Shown in pieces: positions 1 to 9,554 of a stretch of DNA of 24,961 nucleotides. The translations under genes were made by a program, and so were the position numbers. Source of the DNA: Didymodactylos carnosus (Eukaryota > Rotifera > Eurotatoria > Philodinida > Philodinidae); assembly GCA_905250885.1 (NCBI GenBank), contig CAJNOQ010002318.1, positions 1-24,961 of the forward strand, read 5' to 3'. How positions within the stretch are numbered: position 1 is the first letter of the stretch; the number at the start of each line of letters is the position of its first letter. Under the pieces are notes generated by a model that saw only the letters and a program-made list of their open reading frames with translations, was not told the DNA's origin and made no database searches.

Positions 1-174
1 CGAAAAAATTAGGTTTTAATGATAGATTTACAGTTGAAAGTCAATAAATTCTTTGCAGAGCGCGGATCAGCTGAGAGAAACACGTCCACTCTGTAGGTCG
101 TTAATTAGTTTTTTTAAATAATCACATAAATATATTTTTAACAATATTAGGCATTTGAACACACACATTTTTTC

Positions 175-700
175 TTAGCGTGACTTAGCGAGATGCGTCC
201 ACATTTTCTTTAAAAGATAAAGAATGTCATGAACGTGTTGGACATTTCGGACGTAATAAAACTTGAGCTGAGGTAGATTTTCAAAAGTATTTGATATGAA
301 ATAAGTATTGATGTGAATTTGAGAGATGAGTCTACTTAGGTCAAAGATCAGTATGCATGTGTTTCATGGTATGTGCTTGTTCTATTTATATCATTATGTG
401 ACGCTTGTAGCGATCTTCAAGGGCTTCCAACGTCTTCTGCTGGTATGGTTCGAGGTATTTGATAAATGTTTAATACGTGTACTTTTTTATCCTGACTCGC
501 AGCAACGAGCTTTAGTTCTTGCGTTAACAAGGATATCACGTTCAGTATACTTCAAAAAAAGCTCCAGATTATTGAAAAAATTAAGTTGTGAGTGCCGAAA
601 TAGTATGAAGGCTTCGTCCAAACTGTACGATTCTTTTGAACTTTTTCTTGATCATACAATGAAGAAGTGCCCTTTCTTTGGATGGAACTTTTTGTGAGCA
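175..700 (-). pseudogene. Broken coding remnants, family unknown
   Basis: On the minus strand several consecutive pieces look protein-coding but do not lie in one frame. One piece reads LEPYQQKTLEALEDRYKRH (near 400-470). Another, open from about 361 down to a stop at 175-177, includes NLPQLKFYYVRNVQHVHDI. The residue mix (charged helices, Tyr/Leu spacing) is more protein-like than the plus-strand frame at 326-697. I do not recognise the family; it could be a decayed host gene copy or part of a mobile element. It appears to carry at least a few breaks. Confidence 0.3.
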
Positions 701-1244
701 GGTGTTCGTGAGTTATTATTCAAATACTAATTTCTCCAGTTATGCGTAATGAGTTACTCATGTTTAATGAAGAGGCGCTCGATCACACCCGTACCTATGA
801 CCCATTATCATGTATAACAAAAAAATATTAATAATCAGTATAAGAAATAACAACTAGATGGTGTAACAGTTATGCTAGTTTAGGAAGATAAAAGTGCTTG
901 TATGCTTTTGCTAACATCTTTTAAAACTAAAAATGTCTTTGTATTCAAAACAAATGAATGAGAATTTAACTTTCTTCAAGTCGTCGGATGTTTGCCTAAA
1001 GTGTTAACCTACTCTGCTAGATTCTCAGGAAAATCCAGACTTACCACAGTGCACACTGGTTACTGTTACTCTACGAAACTCTCCAAGTTACGAAACAGGG
1101 CTGGATCGCATCCAGATCTTTTTTTTAAAGCAAATCCAGTAATATCAATTGGTTATTTGGCTCGATTGCAAATGGACTTGATCAGCGTGAGATGTGTCCT
1201 TTTTACATCTTTGGACCACCTAGAATTGACGAATTTTTTGCATA

Positions 1245-1490
1245 TCGCGATTAAACGTCGACTATTTTCAAAAAGCGCGATTAGTTGGCGATTTGGGGTT
1301 TTCTAGTCATTCACTGTTTTATTTTGCAGGTAAACAAGTATACAATAAACTCGAATGTCAATGGCGATTGCCTCTTCTAGATTAGTTTTTTTGAGGACGC
1401 GCTCAGAGCGTTTTAATTATCGAAAGTCGCCGACTAATCCCGATATAGTGCCTCAACAATCTAACACTAAGTCGCCGATTTTTACCACAT
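1245..1490. repeat. Possible short inverted-repeat element
   Basis: GCGATTAGTTGGCGATTT near 1277-1294 faces an inverted, similar sequence (AGTCGCCGACTAATC, near 1426-1440). A third related copy, AAGTCGCCGATTTT, lies near 1471. The arms are short and imperfect and I found no convincing target-site duplication, so this may be a decayed MITE or chance. Confidence 0.25.
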
Positions 1491-3670
1491 GGATATAACT
1501 TAGTTTCGACAAAACCTTGCAGTAGTAGATAGAAAATTTTGATTTGAGTAATGTTGATGTATCTAAAATGCCATACTTTATATATTATAAGTGCCAATAC
1601 GTAAGGCAACGTTTTGTTTAGCATCCTTGTTCACGGATGTTTTCGTGAGTATATAGAAGATCTTTTTTTATTAAAACTAATTTGTCAGATTATGAAAAAA
1701 ATTTAATCTACTAATATAGTATTTTGTCCTACTGATTCCTCTTTTCAGCTCTTTTGTCTTTTTTTATCGTCAAGATTTATATAGACGATGTTCTGATTGA
1801 ACACACAAACTTTTAGAATAGAATTGATTATCGTATTTTCTTTATTCTGCTTTTATAGTATGGTAGCGATCATTATTGTTTTCGAGAAAAATATCGTGCT
1901 GAGTCTCAATCATTATGCGAATCCACGCAGTCCATTTGTCACTTATTTTTATTTATCTTCGTCGGCAGAGAAACAGCATATAGAAGTATTTTTGAAAAAA
2001 AATGTGCGTTATGCACATGGAAATATATCACGCGAGATTGGTCACTTTTCTCTTGTAATTGTGTCAAATAATCGACCAAAAATACGAGTTAAGGAAAAGT
2101 ATTCGTAACAACTATCAAAGATAAAAGCCTCTGACAAAACATATGCATTTATGTAAACTGCATCTACGAATGAGAAAGTTTTCGTGTTATTTGATTTGTG
2201 ATGTGAAAAGACAAGAAAAATCGAAAGTCTTCTTCGAATGACATTAGCGCTTTGAAGTATAATCGCCTTTTAATTCTAGACGATCTAATCTTTGTGTATC
2301 ATCAGTAATTGATTAATTTCTAAATCTTGTATCTTAGACGTAATAAAGAGGTGTGTTGTAGCCTCTTTGAGTATTCTAGTAGATTATCATAGATCAGATT
2401 TCATCATTTATGTATGTAGCATTTACTGCCTATGACTGTTAGTGTTGTTGTAGATCTATAACTTAGTTTTTATATTTTTTTATCTCAATAAGCGTTTTTT
2501 ATCATATTTTATGGACAAATAGTGACTTTATTCAGTTTTTTTCTTTGAGTTTGTATACATTTTGTTGCATAAATTTCCTCTTACAGTTTTTAGACTACTT
2601 TTTGGTACATCTGGTAGCCTATTTTAATCAATTCGTGTAGACGATCCTTTGATCGTTTCTTTTTCTGGGATTTTATTATTTATGTAATAATATGTACTCT
2701 GTTCTAATAAGACATTTGTCTTAAACAGAATTAGGAGAAGTACTTTAATTTTGTACGTTGGAATATTATCGCAAAATATCTTGTAATCATCTTTTAATTG
2801 TCTTATAAATATGTATCGTTATACTAACCGGATCAGTTTGCTTTTTTTGCTACTCTTTTCTAGATTTGAGTTTTCCTGACAACATTCGTTACGTGATAAA
2901 CAATGAAAAGAATATCAACTTGTACGATTGAACAATATCAGACTAGATATTACGCATTTTTGTTTCCTTCGGACCACTGATGCTTGCTAGCTGTCGACAC
3001 GTGGCGCTAAAACGAATCTCAAGTGTCAATCATCAATTACATTTTGATTATTAGACAATGAGAAATGTCTAATGTAATCCTTCGGATCGCAGTACATAGT
3101 CGTTTCGTCAATATCGATGAATATTATTCAAAACGCTGCTATTTGACTTATGTTTCTGTTATGTTTAGAATTTTGGAATGAACAGCAATTTTATTTATTG
3201 CAAAAGATTAGTACTGATATAGTTGATCAAATTTCTTCTGCTGAAGTATTTGACAATGATGTCACGTACATCAGTTTGACTTTTTGTGGATATTTCATCT
3301 TTTCGCCGAGTTCTACATTCGGTTTGAAATGCGCCTTCTTCGCAAGAGGGCGTTATCTTTCGTTTTGCTGATAGAGATTTTCGCTATTACTTGCTACTTA
3401 CTATGTTTTTTTAAACTTGAAACAGAAACAGCCGCTTTAGGATAAATATAAATAGAACTTACTTTTTGAGGGCAAAATCTTATAGGTTTTTTGAGATTTT
3501 TCCGAGAAACATATTTAAGTATCAATTTATTCTCATCTTTTCACATTTTTAGATGTTCTTCACTTCTACGATCCATTCTCTTTAACAAAACATACTATCT
3601 CGAGTTCAGAACAGTTACATGACTCTATAATCACGTGAAATGAACTATGAAAACAAATGCTTCAAATTTC

Positions 3671-3950
3671 ATAGCAGTTCAGTCGAGAAATTTTAAAAGC
3701 ATGTTCTGTCAAAACCGATCGCAGATTCGGACTCTCCATAGTCGGTTACGTTGTACGCAACAAGTTTTGGATCGGGATACTCCAGAAAAATTTGTCTCCA
3801 TTGTTTTTCAAAAGAATTTTTTACGAAGTTCCTGATCAAAACTTAAAAAATTCAAAACTTGTTACATACAAGGTAACCGACTATGACGAGTCCGAATCTG
3901 GAGTCAGTTTTGATCGAACACGGTTTTAAAATTTCTCGATTGAATTGATA
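3671..3950. repeat. Foldback (long inverted repeat) element
   Basis: Two arms of about 97 bp, 3671-3768 and 3854-3950, are inverted copies of each other with scattered mismatches. Both arms share CGAGAAATTTTAAAA, AGATTCGGACTC, CATAGTCGGTTAC and AACAAGTTTT in the same order. About 85 bp lie between the arms. This is the structure of a non-autonomous foldback DNA transposon or MITE. I could not define a target-site duplication because the outer ends are eroded. The open frame 3647-3835 lies inside this element and is not a gene. Confidence 0.75.
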
Positions 3951-4304
3951 TGTTTTTGACTTGATGTTTCTTTATACATTGATTGAATAATTCACTTTCT
4001 CCTCACTATTGCATGTCTGTCAAAGAGATCATTAGGATTTCTTTATTAGACTCACCTGTTTTTAATATCCGAATAAATATATTAGCCTATTGATGTTAAT
4101 TATCAAAAATAGTCTTCTCTTGTCGATTAAATCTGACTTTAGTAAACATGGTGGGCGGTGTTTAGTAGATCTACCAAAATTTCACAAAAAATTGTAACTT
4201 GTATATTCTACACTGCACCAGAAACTTGTGATTTTTACTGAATTACTATACTTTGTACGTGAACAAAACTAATTATTTTAATTATTATATTTTTAGATAT
4301 AACA

Positions 4305-6436
4305 ATGATGAGTATCTCATCGTGTTTCATAACGGAACATCAGCATTGCTCTTGTTGTCGATCGTTATTCGACAAAGTTGAAGAATTAGGAGTAAAAGTT
4401 GTGAATCTTACTCAAAATGTTGAGAAATTAATCAACGATAAAAACAGTCAACAACCATTAACATGTGAGCATACATCTTTCATGTTGTGAATATTTAATA
4501 CATCATTTCCATTTATACTAGTGCCTATGATCAGCGATTATTTATTGAGAATATTTGAATCAATGTCACATTCTGATGATTTAACAAACGCTACTGAACA
4601 ACAAATCAACGAAACTATTGAAATTGACAAACAACAAAGGAATGGAAGAACCGCTACTGCAAGTAAGACTAAAGAAACTCGACATACTTTTATAAAAGTT
4701 CATTTTCCGTTTATTACTCGTGATCTAATTTAGACCATGTGTCTGAAAATGAGTCAAACGATACAACACAACTATATAATGTACCAATCTCATTAACAAA
4801 TACTTTGACACTTATCAACAATCCACACGGTCTGTCTTTAACTCTTATCAAATCAATTATTTTTTAAACTGATTTGAGGTTAATTTCAAATTAGGTGATA
4901 ATGAAGAGGTCATAATACAAGTCGAACCAAATAATAATGAAAACGAAAAACGTAGTAATACCGCTAATGGAAATGGTAAAAATATGAGTTTTAAGCACGA
5001 TAATCGAAGTATTTAACATATTTCTCTGTTTTAAATTTTTCAGATCAAAATGAATCACGTATTATTCAGAATAACCCTGTTGAACAAGAAAATGGTGATA
5101 GACTTGGTATGTATTCTCAGCTTGGTAAATATTCTTTTTATTGCCAATGCTTTTCTCGAAAATAGATAATACTTCTCGTGAATCATCTATTTGCACAAAT
5201 ATTTCCGATAGCGGCGCAATGGAAAGGTATAATTGTAAAACAAAATGTTTTGATTTTTTTAATGCATCTAATGTGCTTCATTTGTCAGCAAAAAATTGTT
5301 GAAATTAAATCACGATGAAGACAAACAAGATGAGAAAAATGGGAAGAATGATCGAAAGAATGAGAGGCAAAAAAGTTTGCAATTACCAAGTGGTATTGTT
5401 GTTAAACGGAAACGACCGTCAGTAGATCCGATAACTACAGATAATTCTACCATTAAACGTTCTTGTACATCTGTCGAATCAAAAACGTAAGCTACGTTTA
5501 CCAGTACATATATTTGTATACGATTCTGTTGTCATTTTTAGACTTGACCATGAATCATCATCGGAGAGTTCCAAACGCAAATCGGGTATTCAAGTTGATT
5601 CGGAAACGGAGAATCAATACCCAATCACGTCATCATCAACAGAATTAAAAATCTCTCCAACATCCTCTTTACAAGCGACAACGACAGTAGAACGTAGTGA
5701 AAACAATTTTAAAAAACTGGCTATATCATTTGAAGATGATACAGATACTACTAAAGAAACTAACAAAGATGATGAAATGAAACGTCGACATCGGACGAAG
5801 TAAACACGAACACTTTGATAACTTTTAGAAAAAAGTTATCGTTTCTTCATTTTATTTTAGTGATAATTCTAATTCAGGATTGATGCTATCTTATGATATG
5901 GAAAAAAATATTGAATCGTTAGTTTGTATGGGTTTTGAAGATCGTACGATGGTTAAATGTGCATTAGAAGATGGCAATAATGATCTTGAAGAAGCTCTTA
6001 AAATATTGACTTTTATTATGAGTGATAATGAACAAGAGTTACATCGTGAAAGACAAGTATGTTTTGAGAAGTTTCATGAGTCTACTGTTACAAATAGTGT
6101 TCATTGCAGGATCAAGAATTGATGAAAGAGGCATCGTCAACTTTTAATCATCGAAATATAATTGCATCCGCTGGATCAGAACAACAGTCATGTGAACCGT
6201 CATCATCGAATACTCTTGGCACGTCTGTGAATGTTAAAAGTATGTATTCATCAAATACAAGAACAACAGCTGATTTAAATTCTTCTTTATCTCGATTTTC
6301 ATCAAATAATCGAAATAATCAACAACAGCAGCATAATACCTTTACTCCCTCGACTACCACGAAAGCTAGAAATATTGAACAGTTACGCAATTGGGCAGCA
6401 TCTAAGCATCACTCCCCACAAACTAAAAAAGACTGA
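4305..6436 (+). CDS. UBA-domain protein, 526 residues, ten exons
   Basis: Predicted exons: 4305-4464, 4522-4662, 4734-4829, 4895-4975, 5044-5106, 5166-5226, 5289-5486, 5542-5799, 5861-6056 and 6110-6436. All nine introns are 53-71 bp, GT..AG, and the phases join without a stop. The N-terminus has a Cys pair (HCSCC, about residues 15-19) and a short coiled-coil-like helix. The middle is acidic and Asn/Ser-rich, with a Lys-rich stretch and a likely nuclear signal KRKRP (240-244). A UBA domain lies at about 367-403, with the loop motif MGF (376-378) and the helix LEEALKIL; UBA domains bind ubiquitin. The tail is Ser/Asn/Gln-rich and ends near NIEQLRNWAASKHH. A splice acceptor (AG 4295-4296) lies 8 nt before the ATG. 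I do not recognise an orthologue; a nuclear ubiquitin-binding adaptor is an inference from the UBA and the basic signal. Confidence 0.8.
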
Positions 6437-7748
6437 ATTTTTTTGCGTCTGAATAATTCAAAATCGAAACTTTTTGTATTTGTCCGATAAATGTAGAATG
6501 AGATTAGTTTTAATACTTTGTTTTCTTTATTCGTTTGTTACTTGTTTCTGTTACAAGAAATACAATTATGCGTTGTACGTTGTTTATAAAATGCTTGCTC
6601 TATTTTTTATTAATTAATTTTTTGTGTATTCATTACTCTTTTTTGTTTGTGAAAAAATTTTCGGTGATATTATTTAGACGAACAGAATAAACGAAATTGA
6701 CTCTAATAATTTCTTAGCATTGATGCTTTAAATATACGAGAAAATATTTGTGATTGGATAAGACTGTACAGTCGATGTTAGCCGCCAAATACACTTGAAT
6801 TATTACATGAAGATCTTTTCTGCAGATCTTGTTCGGCAGAAGCTTTTCTAAAAAGATTATTTTTTATATTCGAAAACGATATGAACTGTTTATTTGACAG
6901 TAAAGAAAAATCACAAAAAAAGACCTGTTCATACTGAACTGAAAAGCGGGTTATTAATGGGGCATTAGTTCTACCGTTTCTTCGCCTTCCAACGAATAAA
7001 TTATTTAGTCAGACGTATTATAAACGTCTAAAATCAATGAAGAGGAACGTTTGTTGTCTCTGAGGGACAGAAAATAATAGGAGACAAACCATCAGAAAAG
7101 GGAACCGTTGGAAGTCTAGCGGAACCGTTGGAAGTCTAGCGGAACCATTTCGCTAGATGAACTGGGTTTTTTTGAAGGTCTCGATATATCATCAGAACAC
7201 TTTTTTCTGGCGATTGCTCTATCAAGCGCTTATTGGTTACATATAAAACGTACTTTTCAGAAATGTACAATAATTGAAACTTATCTTTCGGCAGAGGGCA
7301 TAGAGAAACAATATTTTATTTTTCTACAACCATTAATCAGCGCCTATCAATGGTATGATTATTCATTCGGAGGAGGCAAATTTTTGCACTCTTTTTTCCA
7401 TTCGTCTTAATTCAATTGAGCCTTTGCAGAACTTAAACAGATCCTTTCTCATCGATAGAATCGTGCATACTTTTCGAACGTCTATAAAAATCATTTCAAC
7501 AGTTTTGCGCACACTATATTAACCGTCTCTAAGACTATATCCAAGAAAGTCTTACAGCTTGACAGTTTTTCTATAGTGTGGCCTTTTTGAAAGGATGATC
7601 AAAGTCTATCTATAGGTTTTTGAACGAATGAGAAACAATATCTAAACGATTATTTTGTAAAATAAAATTAGAACAATAAAAAAATTATAATTAATTAGAA
7701 GGTCGTAATTGAATATTAATAAACTCACGTAAACAAAATTTTTTTCAG
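6437..7748. other. Intergenic stretch with a 20-bp tandem duplication
   Basis: This 1.3 kb contains no gene I can support. It holds a tandem 20-bp duplication (7101-7140) and, directly after it, an open plus-strand stretch without an ATG (about 7120-7411, ending in TAA). The region just before 7749 is very AT-rich and ends in a strong pyrimidine tract and AG, used as the acceptor for the next gene. Confidence 0.5.
7101..7140. repeat. 20-bp tandem duplication
   Basis: GGAACCGTTGGAAGTCTAGC occurs twice without interruption (7101-7120 and 7121-7140), followed by a partial third start, GGAACC. The copies are identical, so the duplication is probably young. The unit length is not a multiple of three. 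Confidence 0.9.
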
Positions 7749-8179
7749 ATGACTTTATCCATTGAAAACGAACTAGAAATACTGTATTGCTTAAGCAATA
7801 ACAAAGAGTATCTGTTATCTCAAGAGTCATTCTATGAATCACTCTGGCTCTTATTACATCGTTATGATGCATATAAAACGTATACATGTGGTGAAATGAT
7901 TGAGTATCTTAAAACATTGTATGATGAATCTGTATTTGGTATTACAAATGACAGATCAACGATAAAAGAGAAACAAACGTCATCGTCATTAGCAACAACA
8001 ACAACAAACACTGATCTTCTTTCGACAATCGGAAAAGGTCCAAAAAAGACGTTCGTTGAATCAGCTTCAAAAACTGAAACAACGGTCAGTGCAAATATTA
8101 TTATAGTCCATTCAGCATTTCCTTTGCATTTCTGTCTATGTTTCAGAAACGACGAACACAAACTTCAAAAAAATATTAA
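7749..8179 (+). CDS. Orphan protein, 122 residues, two exons
   Basis: Exons 7749-8084 and 8147-8179 are joined in phase 0 across a 62-bp GT..AG intron. The ATG follows directly after TTTTTTTCAG, so the first coding base is the first base after a splice acceptor; either a non-coding exon lies upstream or a spliced leader is attached here. The first 65 residues look like a compact, helical, Leu/Tyr-rich domain (for example FYESLWLLLHRYDAYKTYTC). A Ser/Thr-rich linker follows, and the tail is short and basic (KRRTQTSKKY). I see no signal peptide or membrane segment and do not recognise the family. Reading through the intron would also give an open frame to 8183 with a different C-terminus, so the exact end is uncertain. 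Confidence 0.55.
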
Positions 8180-8663
8180 TTGATGATTTACTATTTTAGA
8201 ATTCTATTCGTTTATCACGAATAAATATTGTTGCTTTCTTGTTTTTTGTTAACAAACACTTCATTTATTCAAATTGAATTTTGTCGAAGAAATTCACTTT
8301 TTTGTCATAGCGTTATTTTACTTTTAAAAATAACAATGTAAATTGTAAATGTATGAAGTTAGATTAACCACATCTCTTTGTTTGGACTAAACAAGAAAAA
8401 TATCCCTTCAACCTAATTATTTTTTTGTAAAATGAGAGTAACTTTACTTTTAGTTTCATAACTTTCAAAAAAATTCTCATTTGAGGCATACAAATTCAGG
8501 AATGGATCATCGCACGTGAGATTACTTGGTCAAGAGCTGAACCGTTTGTCTATGAGAAGCACCTATTATTGTAAAAGAAAAAAGTTTACTTCATTGTTAA
8601 TGAATACCCTATTTGTTATATTTGAGTTTGTAGATTATATCGGTCTTATTTTCTGTACGAAAT
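8180..8663. other. Short AT-rich spacer
   Basis: There is no supported gene here. A plus-strand stretch from about 8463 to 8684 is open without a useful start codon. A splice acceptor (AG 8632-8633) at the right end lies 30 nt before the ATG of the next small gene. Confidence 0.45.
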
Positions 8664-9012
8664 ATGACAAAAAATACAAGTAAGAAACAACTATTTATTT
8701 TAAAGTTTCAAGAGATTGTTGTTGCCTACTTTGTATTATTTCTAGATATGATGAATATTGACAAAAATACGAATTATAAAGAAATGGCTGAAGCAAAATA
8801 TCGGTACGTTCCATTTTCTTCAACAGGGTTTCCGGTTGTTCTTAGGGATAGGAGGGGCTAAACATTTCGCCTCCTCACCCCCTGATCGGGAACCCTGTTC
8901 TTCAATACGTGAACTTTTGATTATTTATATTGTTTTACTAACTCTGTGAATGTAACACTGCTTAAAAATCATTTATTAACTCTGTAGATTACTAGAAAAC
9001 CTTTTAGAGTAA
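8664..9012 (+). CDS. Possible micropeptide gene, 32 residues, three exons
   Basis: Candidate exons are 8664-8679, 8746-8803 and 8988-9012. Donors (GTAAGA, GTACGT) and acceptors (TTTCTAG, CTCTGTAG) are good, and the phases join to give 32 codons and a stop. The predicted peptide is charged and helical, with KEMAEAKYRLLENLLE at its end. A splice acceptor lies 30 nt before the ATG, as at the larger genes. Intron 2 (8804-8987) contains a 74-bp hAT-like element with perfect target duplications. I do not recognise the peptide. The prediction rests only on splice sites and phase, and with so few codons it could be chance or a leftover of a larger gene. Confidence 0.3.
8816..8905. mobile_element. Very short hAT-like element (74 bp) with 8-bp duplications
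   Basis: The element spans 8824-8897 and is flanked by identical 8-bp direct repeats TTCTTCAA (8816-8823 and 8898-8905). Its ends are inverted: CAGGGTTTCCGG on the left, and CAGGGTTCCCGA when the right end is read inward. An 8-bp duplication and CAGGG ends are hallmarks of hAT transposons. Internal GC-rich segments (GGAGGGGC and CGCCTCCT) can also pair. It has no coding capacity, so it is a MITE or an internally deleted remnant moved by a transposase from elsewhere. Confidence 0.85.
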
Positions 9013-9554
9013 AATAATGTTGTACTCTTCATAAATTATTCACAGGAAGGCGATCTTTGTCTCATTATATACGGAGATTTCTAAGGCATTTTTTTGGCTG
9101 AAGTTTATTTTTCACAATTGTGAAATGAAAAATGTCTAAAATTTCTATTTTTGATATTGCAACCGATGTGACTATTTATTATTCATGATATATAATACTT
9201 CGACATCGACTAAATAGGCGAAAACAATAACTCTTAAAAATACAAATTACATTGAACGAGAAAAATAAAAAAACATGCGAAAAACCGCAAAATTCATCTG
9301 ACATTCTCTCGAGACTTTTTCACAAAAAAAATTTAAAAAATGAGAAAGAGACGGCTGTTGACAAATGGAATACAGATGGAAGGACAGCGTCAATTTGAAC
9401 TGAAATTTTTTTCTTTTATCTGTTTTTTGTCTTGAATAAATATGATCTGTAAAAGTGTAAATCAAAACAAGCCCAGGCCGAAAATCAAAAAGGAAAACAA
9501 ACATGATGAGTATAAAACAATCGAGATGGATTTGTTTGATCAAAACAACACATA
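9013..9554. other. Spacer between convergent genes
   Basis: These 540 bp separate the end of the small plus-strand gene from the end of the minus-strand Bcl-2 family gene. The minus-strand open frame at 9247-9651 overlaps the last Bcl-2 exon in another frame and is a shadow. I see nothing else apart from AT-rich sequence that could hold polyadenylation signals for both genes. Confidence 0.5.

Larger units (their letters stand above)
1..4304. other. Long stretch without an intact gene
   Basis: This AT-rich stretch has no multi-exon gene I can support. It holds broken coding remnants (175-700), a possible small inverted-repeat element (about 1245-1490) and a foldback repeat (3671-3950). Open frames at 326-697 (+), 992-1306 (+), 1797-2108 (+) and 3150-3371 (+) lack splice context or recognisable motifs and are of a length expected by chance in such AT-rich DNA. 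A short imperfect hairpin lies near 3036-3080 (ATTACATT against AATGTAAT). The last few hundred bases must contain the promoter of the UBA-domain gene, but I see no distinctive element. Confidence 0.6.

Noticed and set aside
326-697. Open frame of 123 codons on the plus strand
   Set aside because: It lies opposite more protein-like minus-strand remnants, has no splice or start context and no motif; most likely a shadow.
992-1306. Open frame of 104 codons on the plus strand
   Set aside because: The start is not ATG, it overlaps a possible inverted repeat, and no domain is visible.
1797-2108. Hydrophobic open frame on the plus strand
   Set aside because: It starts with a non-ATG codon; the hydrophobicity follows from T-rich sequence and there is no supporting splice or motif evidence.
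3647-3835. Open frame of 62 codons
   Set aside because: It lies within the foldback repeat 3671-3950.
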